Of a stretch of DNA of 64,000 bases, positions 23,140-34,924 are shown piece by piece. The first letter of the stretch is position 1. Each line of letters starts with the position of its first letter. The notes below the pieces were generated by a model. It was not told the origin of the DNA. It worked only from the letters and a program-made list of their open reading frames with translations, and made no database searches. The position numbers and the translations under genes were made by a program. The stretch is taken from the NCBI GenBank assembly GCA_013350335.1, contig CM023540.1:32715175-32779174 (forward strand), read 5' to 3'. Origin of the DNA: Chimonanthus salicifolius (Eukaryota > Streptophyta > Magnoliopsida > Laurales > Calycanthaceae).

Positions 23140-25785
23140 TAGGATGTTGGTTCAGATCTTTGATTGCCCATTTTGGTTTAGGTCAATTGATTGGAAAAGG
23201 GCATCAAAGCATCAACGTCATGTATGTTCGGGTAATCGTATTTCAATTATCTCAAATTGGATTGAAATTTATTTTGATTTGATATTAAGAGGAAAGCTGT
23301 ATTGAATACCCAGTTTTGGTTAAATTCCTTGGTTGCGATGGGTATCCAACAACAACGTTATCTATGTGGTTTAAGGTCTGTCTCTAGAATTTCATATTGG
23401 ATTTGAAAGAGATGTAATAAAATTCATGTTTGGATGAGGAGTTGTATGTTGGATCAAACGCTTGTGAATACCCAATTTTGGTTTAGGTCAATTGATTGGG
23501 GAAGGGCAACCAAGCAAACACATCATGTATGTCGTAAATACTGTATTTCAATATCTCAAGTAAATTTGAATCTATTTGGAAAGTAGTACTGATGCCCAGT
23601 TTTGGTTCGGTTCCTTGTTTGCGATGGGCATCCAATTAACAACGCTGTGTATGTGGTGTAAAGCTAGGAATGAGAAATTCACATAGGGTTTCGAAGAGAT
23701 TTTATGAAATTCATGTTTAGATGAGTAGTAGGATGTTGGTTCAAAAGCTTGTGATTGCCCATTTTTGGTTTACGTCAATTGATTGGGTAAGGCCATCCAA
23801 GCAACGACATCGGTATTACAATATCTCAAATCGAATTGGAATTTATTTTTAGTGGATATTGACAAGTAAGTCGTATTGATGCCCAATTTTGGTTAGATAC
23901 CTTTGTTTCGATGGGCATCCAAAAACTAACGTTGCGTATGTGGATTGAGGCCAGGATTGAGAATTTCATAAATGATCTCAAAGAGATTTAATCAAATTCA
24001 ACATTATACCAGTTGTATGATGTTGGTTCAGATCTTTGATTGCTCATTTTTGGTTTAGGTCAATTGATGTGAAAAGGGCATCAAAGCATCAACGTCATGT
24101 ATGTCTTGGTAACCATATTTCAATATCTCAAATTGGATTGAAATTTATTTTTATTTGATATTGAGAGGAAAACCGTATTGAACACTCAGTTTTTGTTAAA
24201 TTCCTTGGTTGCGATGGGTATCCAAAATCAACGTTATCTATGTGGTGTAAGGTCAGTCTCTGGAATTTCAGATTTGATTTGAAAGAGATGTAATAAAATT
24301 CAACTTTGGATGAGCCGTAGTATGTTGGATCAAACGCTTGTGAATGCCCAATTTTATTTTAGGTCAATCGATTGGGGAAGGGCGTCCAAGCAAACACATC
24401 ATGGATGTCGTAAATATTGTATTTCAATATCTCAACTAAATTTGAAATCTATTTGGAAAGTAGTATTGATGCCCAGTTTTGGTTCGGTTCCTTATTTGCG
24501 ATGGGCATCCAAATAACAACGTTGTGTATGTGGTGTAAAACTAGGAATGAGAAATTCACAGGGTTTCGAACAGATTTTATGAAATTCATGTTTAGATGAG
24601 CAGTAAGATGTTGGTTCAAAAGCTTGTGATTGCCCATTTTTGGTTTAGGTATATTGATTGGGTAAGGGCATCCAAGCAACAACATCGGTATTACAATATC
24701 TCAAATCGAATTGAAGTTTATTTTTATTGGATATTGACAAGTAAGCCGTATTGATGCTCAATTTTGGTTAGGTTCCTTGGTTGCGATGGACATCGTTACA
24801 ATAACGTTGTGTATGTGGAGTGAGGCCAGGATTGAGAATTTTATAAATGATCTTAAAGAGATTTATTGAAATTCAACTTTATACCAGTTGTAGGATGTTG
24901 GTAAAGATCTTTGATTGCCCATTTTTGGTTTAGGTGAATTGATGTGGAAAGGGCATCAAAGCATCAACGTCATGTATTTCGTCGTAATTATATTTCAATA
25001 TCTCAAATTGGATTGAAATTTATTTTGATTTGATATTGAGAGTAAAACCATATTGAATATCCTGTTTTGGTTAAATTCCTTCGTTGCGATGGGTATCTAA
25101 CAACAACGTTATCTATGTGGTGTAAGGTCAGTCTCTAGAATTTCATATTAGATTTGAAAGAGACGTAATTCAATTCAACTTTGGATGAGTTCGTGGTATG
25201 TTGGTTTAAATGCTTTTGAATGGCCAATTTTTATTTAGGTCAATTGATTGGGGAAGGGCATCCAAGCAAATGCATCATGTATGTCGTAAAAACTGTTTTT
25301 CAATATCTGAAGTCGGTTTTAAATCTATATTGAAAGTAGTATTGATGCCCCATTTTTATTTAGATTTCTTGTTTGCGATGGGCATCTAAATAACAACGTT
25401 GTGCATGTGGTGTAAAGCTATGCATTAGAAATTCACAGTGTTCCTGGAGATTTAATGAAATTCATGTTTAGATTGGGCAAAGGATGTTGGTTCAAAAGCT
25501 TGTGATTGGCCAGGTTTGGTTTAAGTCAATTGATTGGGGAAGGGCATCGAAGCATCAATATCTTGTATGTCGTGGTAATCGTAATTCAATATCCCTAATT
25601 GGATTGACATTTATTTTTATTGGATATTGAGAGGGAAGCCGTATTGTTGCACGGCATTGGTTAGGTTTGTTAGTTGTGTTGGGCATCCTAACAACAACTT
25701 TTTTTATATGGTGTAAGGTCGGATTTGAGAATTTCCTATAGGATTCGAAAGAGATTTAATGAAATTCAACTTTAGTTGAGTTGTG
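23140..25785 (+). repeat. three-monomer variant of the higher-order repeat
   Basis: Here the type-1 monomer is missing and the cycle is 2-3-4. Type 2 starts near 23,145, 24,010 and 24,893; type 3 near 23,446, 24,323 and 25,195; type 4 near 23,730, 24,607 and 25,483. The unit is therefore about 0.87-0.88 kb, repeated three times. Type 1 returns near 25,785-26,076. Confidence 0.75.
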
Positions 25786-28171
25786 GGATGTTAGTTGAAA
25801 AGAATGTCAAAGCTCATTTTTTATTTAGGTCAATTGATTGGGAAGGGGCATCCAAGCCACAACATCATGTATGGCTTGAAAACAGTTTTTCAATATCTCA
25901 AATCGAACTGAAATTTATTTTTATTGTATATTGACAAGTAAGCCGTATTGATGCCCAGTTTTGGTTGGGTTCCTTGGCTGTAATGGGCATCCAGACATCA
26001 ATGTTGTCTATTTGATGTAGGGTCTGACATTAGAATTTCATTAAGATTTAATGAAATTCAACTTCAGATGAGTTGTGGGATGTTGGTTGAAAAGCTTGTA
26101 TATGCTCATTTTTTGTTTAGGTCAATTGAGTGGGAAGGGCATCCAAGCAACAACATTATGTATGTCGTGAAAACAATATTTCATTATCTCAAATTGAATT
26201 GAAATTTGTTTTTATTGGATGTTGACAAGATAGTTGTATTGATGCCCAGTTTTGGTTATGTTCCTTTCTTGCGATTAGTATTGAAAGAATAACGTTGTGT
26301 ATGTGGAGTGAGGCCAGGATTGAGAATTTAATAAATGATCCCAATGAGATTTAATGAAATTCAATTATATACCAGTTGTAGGATGTTGGTTCAGAAGCTT
26401 TGATTAGGAAAGGGCATCCAAACAACATCATGTATGTCGTGTAAATTGTATTTTAATATCTCACATGGATTGAAATCTATTTTCATTGGATATTGAGAGG
26501 AAAGCCGTATTAAATCCTGAGTTTTGGTTAAATTCATTTGTTGCGATCGGTATCCAACAACAAGGTTATCTGTTCCTTTATTGCGATGAGCTTCGAAAGA
26601 ATAACATTGTGTATGTGGAGTGAGGCCAGGATTGAGAATTTAATAAATGATCCCAAAGAGATTTAATGAAATTCAACTTTATACCAATTGTAGGATGTTG
26701 GTTTAGAAGCTTTGATTGCCCATTTTTTGTTTAGGTCAGTTGATTAGGAAAGGGCATCCAAACAACATTATGTGTGTCGTGTAAACTGTATTTTAATATC
26801 TCACATGGATTGAAATCTATTTTCATTGGATATTGAGAGGAAAGCCATATTAAATCTCGAGTTTTGATTAAATTCATTTGTTGCGATGGGTATCCAACAA
26901 CAGGGTTATCTATGTGGTGTAAGGTTAGTCTCTAGAATTTCATATTGGATTTCAAACAGATTTAATGAAATTCAACTTTGGTTGAATTGTATTATGTTGG
27001 TTCAAACGCTTGTGAATGCCCAATTTTGGTTTAGGTCAATTGATTGGGGAAGGGCATTCAAGCAATAACATCGTGTATGACATGAAAACAGTATTACAAT
27101 ATCTCAAATTGAATTGAAATTTATTTTTATTGGATTTTGACAAGCAAGCCATGTTGATGCTCAGTTTTGGTTAGGTTTCTTGGTTGCGATGGGCATCCAA
27201 ACATCAACGTTGTATATGTGATGTATGGTAGGACATTAGAATTTCATATAGGAGTTCGTTGAGATTTAATGAAATTCAACTTCAGATGAGTTGTGGGATG
27301 TTGGTTGAAAAGCATGTCTATGCTCATTTTTGGTTTAGGTCAATTGAGTGGGGAAGGGCATCTAAGCAAAAACATCATGTATGTCGTGAAAACAATATTT
27401 CAATATCTCAAATCGAATTGAAATTTATTTTTATTGGATGTAGACAAGAAAGTTGTATTGATGCCCAGTTTTGGTTAGGTTCCTTGGTTGCGATGGGCAT
27501 CGAAACAATAACGTTGTGTATGTGGTGTGAGGCCAGGATTGAGAATTTCATAAATAATCTCAAAGATATTTAATGAAATTCAACTTTATACCAGTTGCTA
27601 GATGTTGGTTCAGAAGCTTTGATTGCCCATTTTTTGTTTAGGTTAATTGATTGGAAAAGAGCATCCAAACAACATCATGTATGCCGTGTAAATTGTATTT
27701 CAATATCTCACATGGATTGAAATATATTTTCATTGGATATTGAGAGGAAAGCTGTATTTTGATTACCCAGTTTTGGTTAAATTCCTTGGTTGTGATGGAT
27801 ATCCAACAACAACGTTATCCATGTAGGATGTTGGTTTAAACGCTTGTGAATGCCCAATTTTGGTTTAGGTCAATTGATTGGGTAAGGGCATCCAAGCAAC
27901 AACATCTGTATTATTATATCTCAAATTGAATTGAAATTTATTTTTATTGGATATTGACAAGTAATCCGTATTGATGCCCAATTTTGTTTAGGTTTCTTGG
28001 TTGCGATGGGCTTCCAGACATCAACGTTGTCTTTTTGATGGGGGGTCGGACATTAGAATTTTATATAGGATTTCAAAGAGATTTGATGAATTTCATGTTT
28101 AGATGAGCAGTGGGATGTTGGTAGAAAAGCTTGTCTATGCTCATTTTGGTTTAGGTCAATTGATTGGGTAA

Positions 28172-28415
28172 GGGCATCCAAGCAACAACATTTGTATTAC
28201 AATATCTCAAATTGAATTGAAATTTATTTTTATTGGATATTGACAAGTAAGCCATATTGATCTCCTGTTTTGGTTATGTTCCTTTGTTGCAATGGGCATC
28301 CAAGCAACAACATTTGTATTACAATATCTCAAATCGAATTGAAATTTATTTTTATTGGATATTGACAAGTAAGCCATATTGATCCCCAGTTTTGGTTATG
28401 TTCCTTTGTTGCGAT
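28172..28415 (+). repeat. 122-bp duplication within a monomer
   Basis: The stretch from GGGCATCCAAGCAACAACAT at 28,172 is repeated at 28,294 with only a few substitutions. The unit is shorter than a monomer and close to a half-monomer. Confidence 0.85.
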
Positions 28416-28814
28416 GGGCATCGAAATAATAACGTTGTGTGTGTTGAGTGAGGCTTGGATTGAGAATTTAATAAATGATCTCAAAGAGATTTAATGAAAT
28501 TCAATTTTATACTAGTTGTAGGATGTTGGTTTTGAAGCTTTGATTGCCCATTTTTGGTTTAGGTCAATTGATTGGAAAAGGGCATCAAAGCATCAACGTC
28601 ATGTATGTTGTGGTAATCGTAATTCAATTTCTCAAATTGGATTGAAATTTATTTTCATTTGATATTGAGAGGAAAGCCGTATTGAATGCCCAGTTTTGGT
28701 TAAATTCCTTGGTTGCGATGGGTATCCAACAACAACGTTATCTATCTTGTGTAAGGTCAGTCTGTAGAATTTCATATTTGATTTGAAAGAGATGTAATCA
28801 AATTCTACTTTTGA

Positions 28815-29232
28815 TGAGAAGAAAAGGAAAGGAGAGAGGAAGACAGATAATGTGATAGAAGAATACCCGAAGATGGAAAGATGATAGCTTCACGCCAATG
28901 GAATCACTCCCAAATTATTTTCGTTGCACAAGCAGCGAAAGAAGACTTCAATTTCATTCATCATTAAGTTTCAATCCCGTATGGAGGGGTTACATCACAT
29001 ATATAATGACTTAAAAACATGAAAAAAACCAAAATACCCTCAAATAAACAAATACCAAAGTACTTCCAATGATTAGAAAGCCCTAATTACAAATTCCCTA
29101 AACAAAACCAACTATTGGACAAATCAAATATATGAAAAAAAAAAAAATACAATCATGAAAAGCTGAAAATCCTAAATCTAAATATATAAACTTGCTAAAT
29201 ATGGAAACTTGCCTGGTGCTCCGCATCAGCAT
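28815..29232 (-). mobile_element. LTR-retrotransposon-like fragment in the satellite
   Basis: This sequence is not satellite. Read on the minus strand it has an LTR-like layout: a TATA-like phrase (CATTATATATGTGATG), then sequence close to transcript ends seen in plant LTRs (GATGAATGAAATTGAAG) and a T-rich stretch. Both borders join satellite sequence abruptly. No reading frames, primer site or clear TG...CA ends are seen, so the class is uncertain. Confidence 0.4.
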
Positions 29233-31399
29233 CCAAGCAAACACATCGGTTCCTTGTTTGTGATGGGCATCCAAATAACAATGTTGTGTATGTGGTGTAA
29301 AACTTAGCATGAGAAATTCACATAGGGTTTCGAAGAGATTTTATGAAATTAATGTTTAAATGAGTAGTAGGATGTTGGTTCAAAAGCTTGTGATTGCCCA
29401 TTTTTTGTTTAGGTCAATTGATTGGTTAAGGACATCCAAGCAGCATCGGTAATACAATATCTCAAATCGAATTGATAGTTATTTTTAGTAAGCTGTACTG
29501 ATGCCCAGTTTTGGTTAGGTTCCTTGGTTGCAATGGGCATCCAGACATTAACGTTGTCTATATGATGTAGGGTCGGACATTAGAATTTCATATAGGATTT
29601 CATTGAGATTTAATGAAATTCAACTTTAGATGAGTTGTCGGACGTTGGTTGAAAAGCTTGTCTATGGTCATATTTGGTTTAGGTCAATTGAGTGGGGAAG
29701 GACATCCAAGCAACCACATCATGTATGTCATGAAAACAATATTCCAATATCTCAAATCGATTTAAAATTTATTTTTATCGGATGTGGACAAGAAAGCCGT
29801 ATTTATGCCCAGTTTTTGTTAGGTTCCTTGGCTGCGATGGGCATCCAGTCATCAACGTTGTCTATTTGATGTTGGGCTGGACATTAGAATTTCATGTAAG
29901 ATTTCATTGAGATTTAATGAAATTCAACTTTGGATGAGTTGTAGGATGTTGGTTGAAAGCTTGTCTATGCTCATTTTTGGTTTAGGTCAATTGAGTGGGG
30001 AAGGGCATCTAAGCAACATCATCATGCATGTCGTGAAAACAATATTCCAATATCTCAAATCCAATTGAAATTTATTTTTATTGGATGTTTTCAAGAAAGC
30101 CGTATTGATGCCAGTTTTGGTTAGGTTCCTTGGTTGCGATGGGCATCGAAATAATAACGTTGTGTATGTGGAGTGAGGCCAGGATTGAAAAATTCATAAA
30201 TGATCTCAAAGAGATTTAATGAAATTCAACTTTATACCAGTTGTATGTTGGTTCAGAAGCTTTGATTGCCCATTATTGTTTTGGGTTAATTGATTGGGAA
30301 AGGGCATCCAAACAACATCATGTATGTCGTGTAAACTGTATTTCAATATCTCACATGGATTGAAATGTATTTTCATTGGATATTGGGAGGAAAGACGTAA
30401 TGAATACCCAGTTTTGGTTAAATTCCTTTGTTGCGATGGGTGTCCCATAAGAACGTTATGTATGTGGTGTAAGGTCAGTCTCTAGAATTTCATATTGGAT
30501 TTGAAAGAGATGTAATAAAATTCAACTTTGGATGAGTTGTGGAATGTTGGATCAAACACTTATGAATGCCCAATTTTGGTTTTAGTCAATTGATTGGGGA
30601 AGGGCATCCAAGCAAACACATCATGTATGTCGTAAAAACCGTATTTTAATTTCTCAAGTAGATTTGAAATCTATTTAGAAAGTAGTATTGATGCCCAGTT
30701 TTGGTTCGGCTCTTTGTTTGCGATGGGCATCCAAATAAAAACGTTGTGTATGTGGTGTAAAACTAGGCATGAGAAATTCACGTAGGGTTTCGAAGAGAAT
30801 TTATGAAATTCATGTTCAGATGAGCAGTAGGATGTTGGTTCAAAAGCTTGTGATTGCCCAGTTTTGGTTTAGGTCAATCGATTGGGTAAGGGCATCCAAG
30901 CAACAACATCGGTGTTACAATATCTCAAATCGAATTGAATTTTATTTTTATTGGATATTTGCAAGTAATCCGTATTGATGCCCAGTTTTGGTTAGGTTCC
31001 TTTGTTGCGATGGGCATCCAGATATCAACGTTGTGTATGTGATGTAGGGTCGGACATTAGAATTTCATATAGGATTTCATTGAGATTTAATTAAATTCAA
31101 CTTTAGATGAGCAGTAGGATGTTGGTTCAAAAGCGATTGCTCATTTTTGGTTTTGGTCAATTGATTGTGGAAGGGCGTCTAAGCCACATCATTTATGTCG
31201 TGAAAACCATATTTCAATTTCTGGAATTGGATTGAAATCTATTTTCTTTGGATATTGAGTAGAAAGCAGTACTCATGCCCCATTTTTGGTAGGTTCCTTC
31301 GTTGGCTTTGGCATCCTAACAACAACGTTGTGTATGTGGTGTGAGGTTGGGCATGAGAATTTCATAATGGATTTGAAAAAGATTTAATGAAATTTAACT

Positions 31400-33240
31400 T
31401 TAGAAGAAAACCAACTTCCGTTCTTAAAAATCTCTCATGTTTTTCTAATTGCTCTTCTTTTGTTGTTAAAACTCTTCTTCTCATATGCAAAAAGTTTTCT
31501 TTCATACTGAGGCTCTACGTTTCTTCTTAATGTTGTCTTTTATTTTTTAGAAATACACATTTTCTTCAAAATAAAATCTTCTTTTCTTCTAAAACCTCTC
31601 TTTTTCTTAAAAAAAAAGAACCTCCCATTTTCCTATTAAAACTCAACTTTTGTATTTGAAAATATCGATTTGATAAAAAAAACTCTCCTTTCCTAACTAC
31701 ATCTACTTTTTTGTTGTGACTCTTTTTCTTCTAGATGGCTCTTTTTTCTTATTGGAGAGGAAGGGGTAAGCAGTCTCCAATTCTTTTGACAAAATCTTTT
31801 TTTTTTGAAAAAAAAATAAAAGAATATCTCTATTCTTCTTTAAAAGAATCAATTGCTTTTGGAAAAGTCTCTTTTCTTTATTAAAAGCTTTTAATTTGAT
31901 GTTAAAATTATACATGTTTTTCTGGGCATATACATTTCTTGAAACACTATTTTTCTTATTTCACTATAATACTCATGTTTTCTTATAAAACTGCATTATT
32001 TTTGAGAAAAAAATGATTCTCGTTTGAGAAACACTTGTTTTCTTATTAAAACTCTTATGATTACAAACCCCCCTCCTCTTTTGATGAACACTGATTTTCT
32101 TTTTAAAACTCCTATGTTGATGTAGGCACATCTTTAAAACGCAAGTTCATGTATTTTGTGTAAGAAATTGATTTTTTTTTTTTTTTAAATTCATTAACTT
32201 AAAAAATTGTTACATTGATGAGTTTTTGAGCTAAAGTTGATGAAATAACATGCTACGGTTCATAGGTCTATGGGGTTTTCCACCCAAAATCAATGTGAAT
32301 CTACGATTTTAGAGCCCAAAACTCATGGATTCACATGGGTTATGGGTGGAAAATCCCATGGACACTTTTGGACCTTAGCCCACTATTTCATCATTTTAGC
32401 TAAAAAATTGATGAAATTAACAATTCTTTGACCGAATGAATATTTTGAGGAAATCCAATTTCTTTTGTACAATGTATGGACCTATTTGTTGATAATGAAC
32501 CTGCATCATCGTCATTTTTAAAACCCTTCATTTTTTTCTCTCATTTTTCTTCTTATAAACTCAAAAAAAAAAAAAAAACTTTTATTTTGTACTAAATTAT
32601 CTCTTTTTTCTTTTATAAACTTTGACTCTCTTTTTTTCCATAAGGCGCTCATTTTATTAGTGGAACTCTCATTTTTTTTTTAAGGAACCCTCGGTTTCTT
32701 CTAAAACTCATATTTTCCTCTTAGAACTCTCCTTTTCTTTTGAATAACTCTAAACTCTAATCATAAAACTCTTATTGCTTATGAAAAGTAATTCCTTCTT
32801 AAAAATCTCCTTTTCTTCCCTGAAATGCTTTCACTTTTTTATTAAAACTCTCATATTCTTTTTTTAATCTCATTTTCTTCTTCAAAATCTCATATGCTTA
32901 TGGAAAATAATACTCCTTTTTCAAAAGCTCTCGTTTTCTTATTAACAACTCTCATCTTCTTTTTGATGCTCTTTTTTTCTTATTAAGCGACTTCCTTTCT
33001 TCTGAAAAAGTCTTTCATTGTTGACTAAATGCTCTCATGTTATTGTTAAAATTCTTCTTCTGATCTAAAAAAGCATTTCTTTCTTACTAAAGCTTTACGT
33101 TTCTTCTTAATACCCATTTTCTTCATTATACCTCTTTTTCCTTCTAAAGAGCTCACATTTTCTTCTAAAAGATCTTCTTTTCTTCTGAAAAATCTCATTT
33201 TCTATGAAAAAAACTCTCATTTTCCTCTTAAAACTCAACA
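31400..33240. repeat. T/CT-rich degenerate tract
   Basis: A long pyrimidine-rich stretch in which phrases such as TTTCTTATTAAAACTCTCAT recur about every 30-35 bp with heavy variation. It starts directly after a truncated satellite monomer and returns to satellite-like sequence near 33,240. It is interrupted by the fold-back element at 32,118-32,508. No coding content. Confidence 0.7.
32118..32508. mobile_element. 391-bp fold-back (MITE-like) element
   Basis: The ends are TGATGTAGG and CCTGCATCA, inverted with one mismatch. Nearly the whole element folds on itself: the left-arm phrase GGTTTTCCACCC pairs with GGGTGGAAAATCC on the right, TTGATGAAATAAC pairs with ACTATTTCATCA, and TTTGAGCTAAA pairs with TTTAGCTAAA. 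The loop lies near 32,310. No clear target duplication. Read-through RNA would form one long hairpin. Confidence 0.65.
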
Positions 33241-33660
33241 TTGTATATGTGGTGTATGGCCATACTTGAGAATTTTTTATAGGATTGCAAATATATTCAT
33301 CGGATGCTGATAAAAGAGTAGTGTCAAGGCCTAATTTTATTTTTGATTCATTTGTTGGAGAAAGAGCATCTGAATGATTTTATTTTGCTGATTGGCCTCA
33401 GTGGTGATCTTTGATAAATTTGAATTTCATATTTATTGCATATTAGTAGGAAGTTTGTTGGAGAGCTCACAATTTTGTTCGAGTCCTTTAGATAGGAATG
33501 TGCGTTCAACAATGATGAGTTTTATGAAAATGAGAAGGAATTTATGAAAACTACAATTCATATTTATCTGCTATTAAGTGGAAATCAATGAAATGCCCAA
33601 TTTTGGTTTAGGTTTATTGGTTGGAGATGTGCATTTCCACAATAACATCATCAATCTGGT
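33240..33660 (+). repeat. divergent satellite-related spacer
   Basis: Contains GTATATGTGGTGTA and CCCAATTTTGGTTTAGG phrases from the satellite, plus a second spacer type (AAAACTACAATTCATATTTATC followed by AAGTGGAAATCA). That spacer also occurs at about 14,780-14,840 and 35,325-35,370, so it is a rarer recurring unit of the same repeat field. Confidence 0.65.
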
Positions 33661-34920
33661 GGTAGTAGAGATGACTTTTTAACTCGAAAATCCAAAAGCT
33701 TGAAGAGCCTGATTCAAAATAAATTTCGTTTGGCTTGGAAGAATGAAGCAATGAATCAAGACTCAAGTGTTAGTGAAGATTGAATCAAGTCTCAAGCATT
33801 GGAAGATTCAGTGAAGATTCAAGCATCACCAAATGTATGGCAATCCAAAGGTAAATTAGCCATAGATCACTCTAGGGTAGACCCACACCTCTAGGATGAC
33901 CTTGCGTAGGCTTAATGATCATATTGGTAAACCTAATCAAGCCTAAGTAGACTTTGACATCCAATAGAACAAATGAACTCAAAATTGTAAAACTGATTTA
34001 CTGTCTGGACGATAAATCGTGTCTGGCGGCCCATCACCAAGGACAAGCATGACCCATCGGCATTGGGCTAGACGATCCATCGCGGAGGACGACCTATCGT
34101 TGGTGACCGTTATCTATCTGTTGGAGTGCATTTAATGCACAACGGTCTTGTGGAGAACAATTTTCAAATTCCACAACCCATCGTGAAAAGTTTCGAATTT
34201 TCTTGTTTGCTTATTTAAGCTCCGGATTTTTTTGTGATGGGTTAGAGCTTTCAACTTGGAAAAATCTGAGAATACCCAACTCTCTTTCTCTCTCTCTCTC
34301 TAAACTTCTTACATGTGGTAAATCATTTGGAAATCTAATCATCTGTTTGATTGAGATCAAGAGAGAAGAAAATACAGATCTAGGATTTCATAGCTAAACT
34401 ATATATCCTAGAACCTCTCCCAAAGCTTGTGATTGTGCATATATTGGTACATTGTCTTCACCAAGAGATCAAAGATGGGAGAAAACTTCTTATTTGTTCT
34501 TTAATCATCATATTGTGAAGTGGATTAAAGAAAGGTGGTTGAACCACTAGAAAAATAGAGGGATAAGGATTAGACCTGTGTATGTCAAACCTTTTAAAAT
34601 TCGGACGGATTGTGTAGGTGAAATTCCTACCCTATTGTGTTAGTGTAATTCCAATTCATAGTGTATTTGGGATAACCCAAGATTGAGTGAGTCGAACAGT
34701 GGATATATGTTTCTTTAAACCGAACCAGTATACATATGGTGTTCATGTGATGATTGGCATGCTTGTGTGATTGTTCTTATTGTTTGCACAATATCTTGTT
34801 CACACAACAATTTGCTTCTTGATTAATTTTGTTATTCCGCACTATTAATTTTGGTTAATCAAGTAATTTGTAAAGAATCGATTGTTTTTCCCTATTCACT
34901 ACCCCCCCCCCCCCCCCTGA
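33661..34920 (+). mobile_element. retroelement-like segment, class uncertain
   Basis: Non-satellite sequence between satellite pieces. Its right part (about 34,800-34,920), with TTCCGCACTATTAATTTTGG and a run CTATTCACTACCCCCC, recalls the region after a Ty1/copia 5' LTR in plants. No gag or pol reading frame, paired LTR or primer-binding site is found. A CT microsatellite lies at about 34,283-34,301 and a pure C run at 34,902-34,917. Confidence 0.35.
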
Positions 34921-34924
34921 CAAT

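Larger units (their letters stand above)
14205..31400 (+). repeat. main satellite array with higher-order structure
   Basis: Tandem monomers of about 286-303 bp, all in one orientation. Example landmark positions are 16301, 16604, 16903, 17191, 17793, 18092, 18383 and 18669. Four types are told apart by the text after GATGTTGGTT: GAAAAGCTTGTCTATGCTC (type 1), CAGAAGCTTTGATTGCCC (2), CAAACGCTTGTGAATGCCC (3) and CAAAAGCTTGTGATTGCCC (4). They cycle 1-2-3-4, giving a unit of about 1.12-1.18 kb (type 1 at 17,793, 18,910 and 20,087, then 21,471 after a SINE). The array is broken by that SINE, an LTR-like fragment and an odd spacer at 14,675-14,880. No genes are called in it. Confidence 0.93.

Noticed and set aside
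22860..23282. 140-codon protein-coding gene
   Set aside because: It is the longest of many frames produced by satellite monomers; it spans monomer borders and has no family resemblance.
14205..31400. Centromere core
   Set aside because: The higher-order satellite invites the idea, but apparently intact genes lie within 20 kb and no chromatin evidence is available, so only a satellite array is called.
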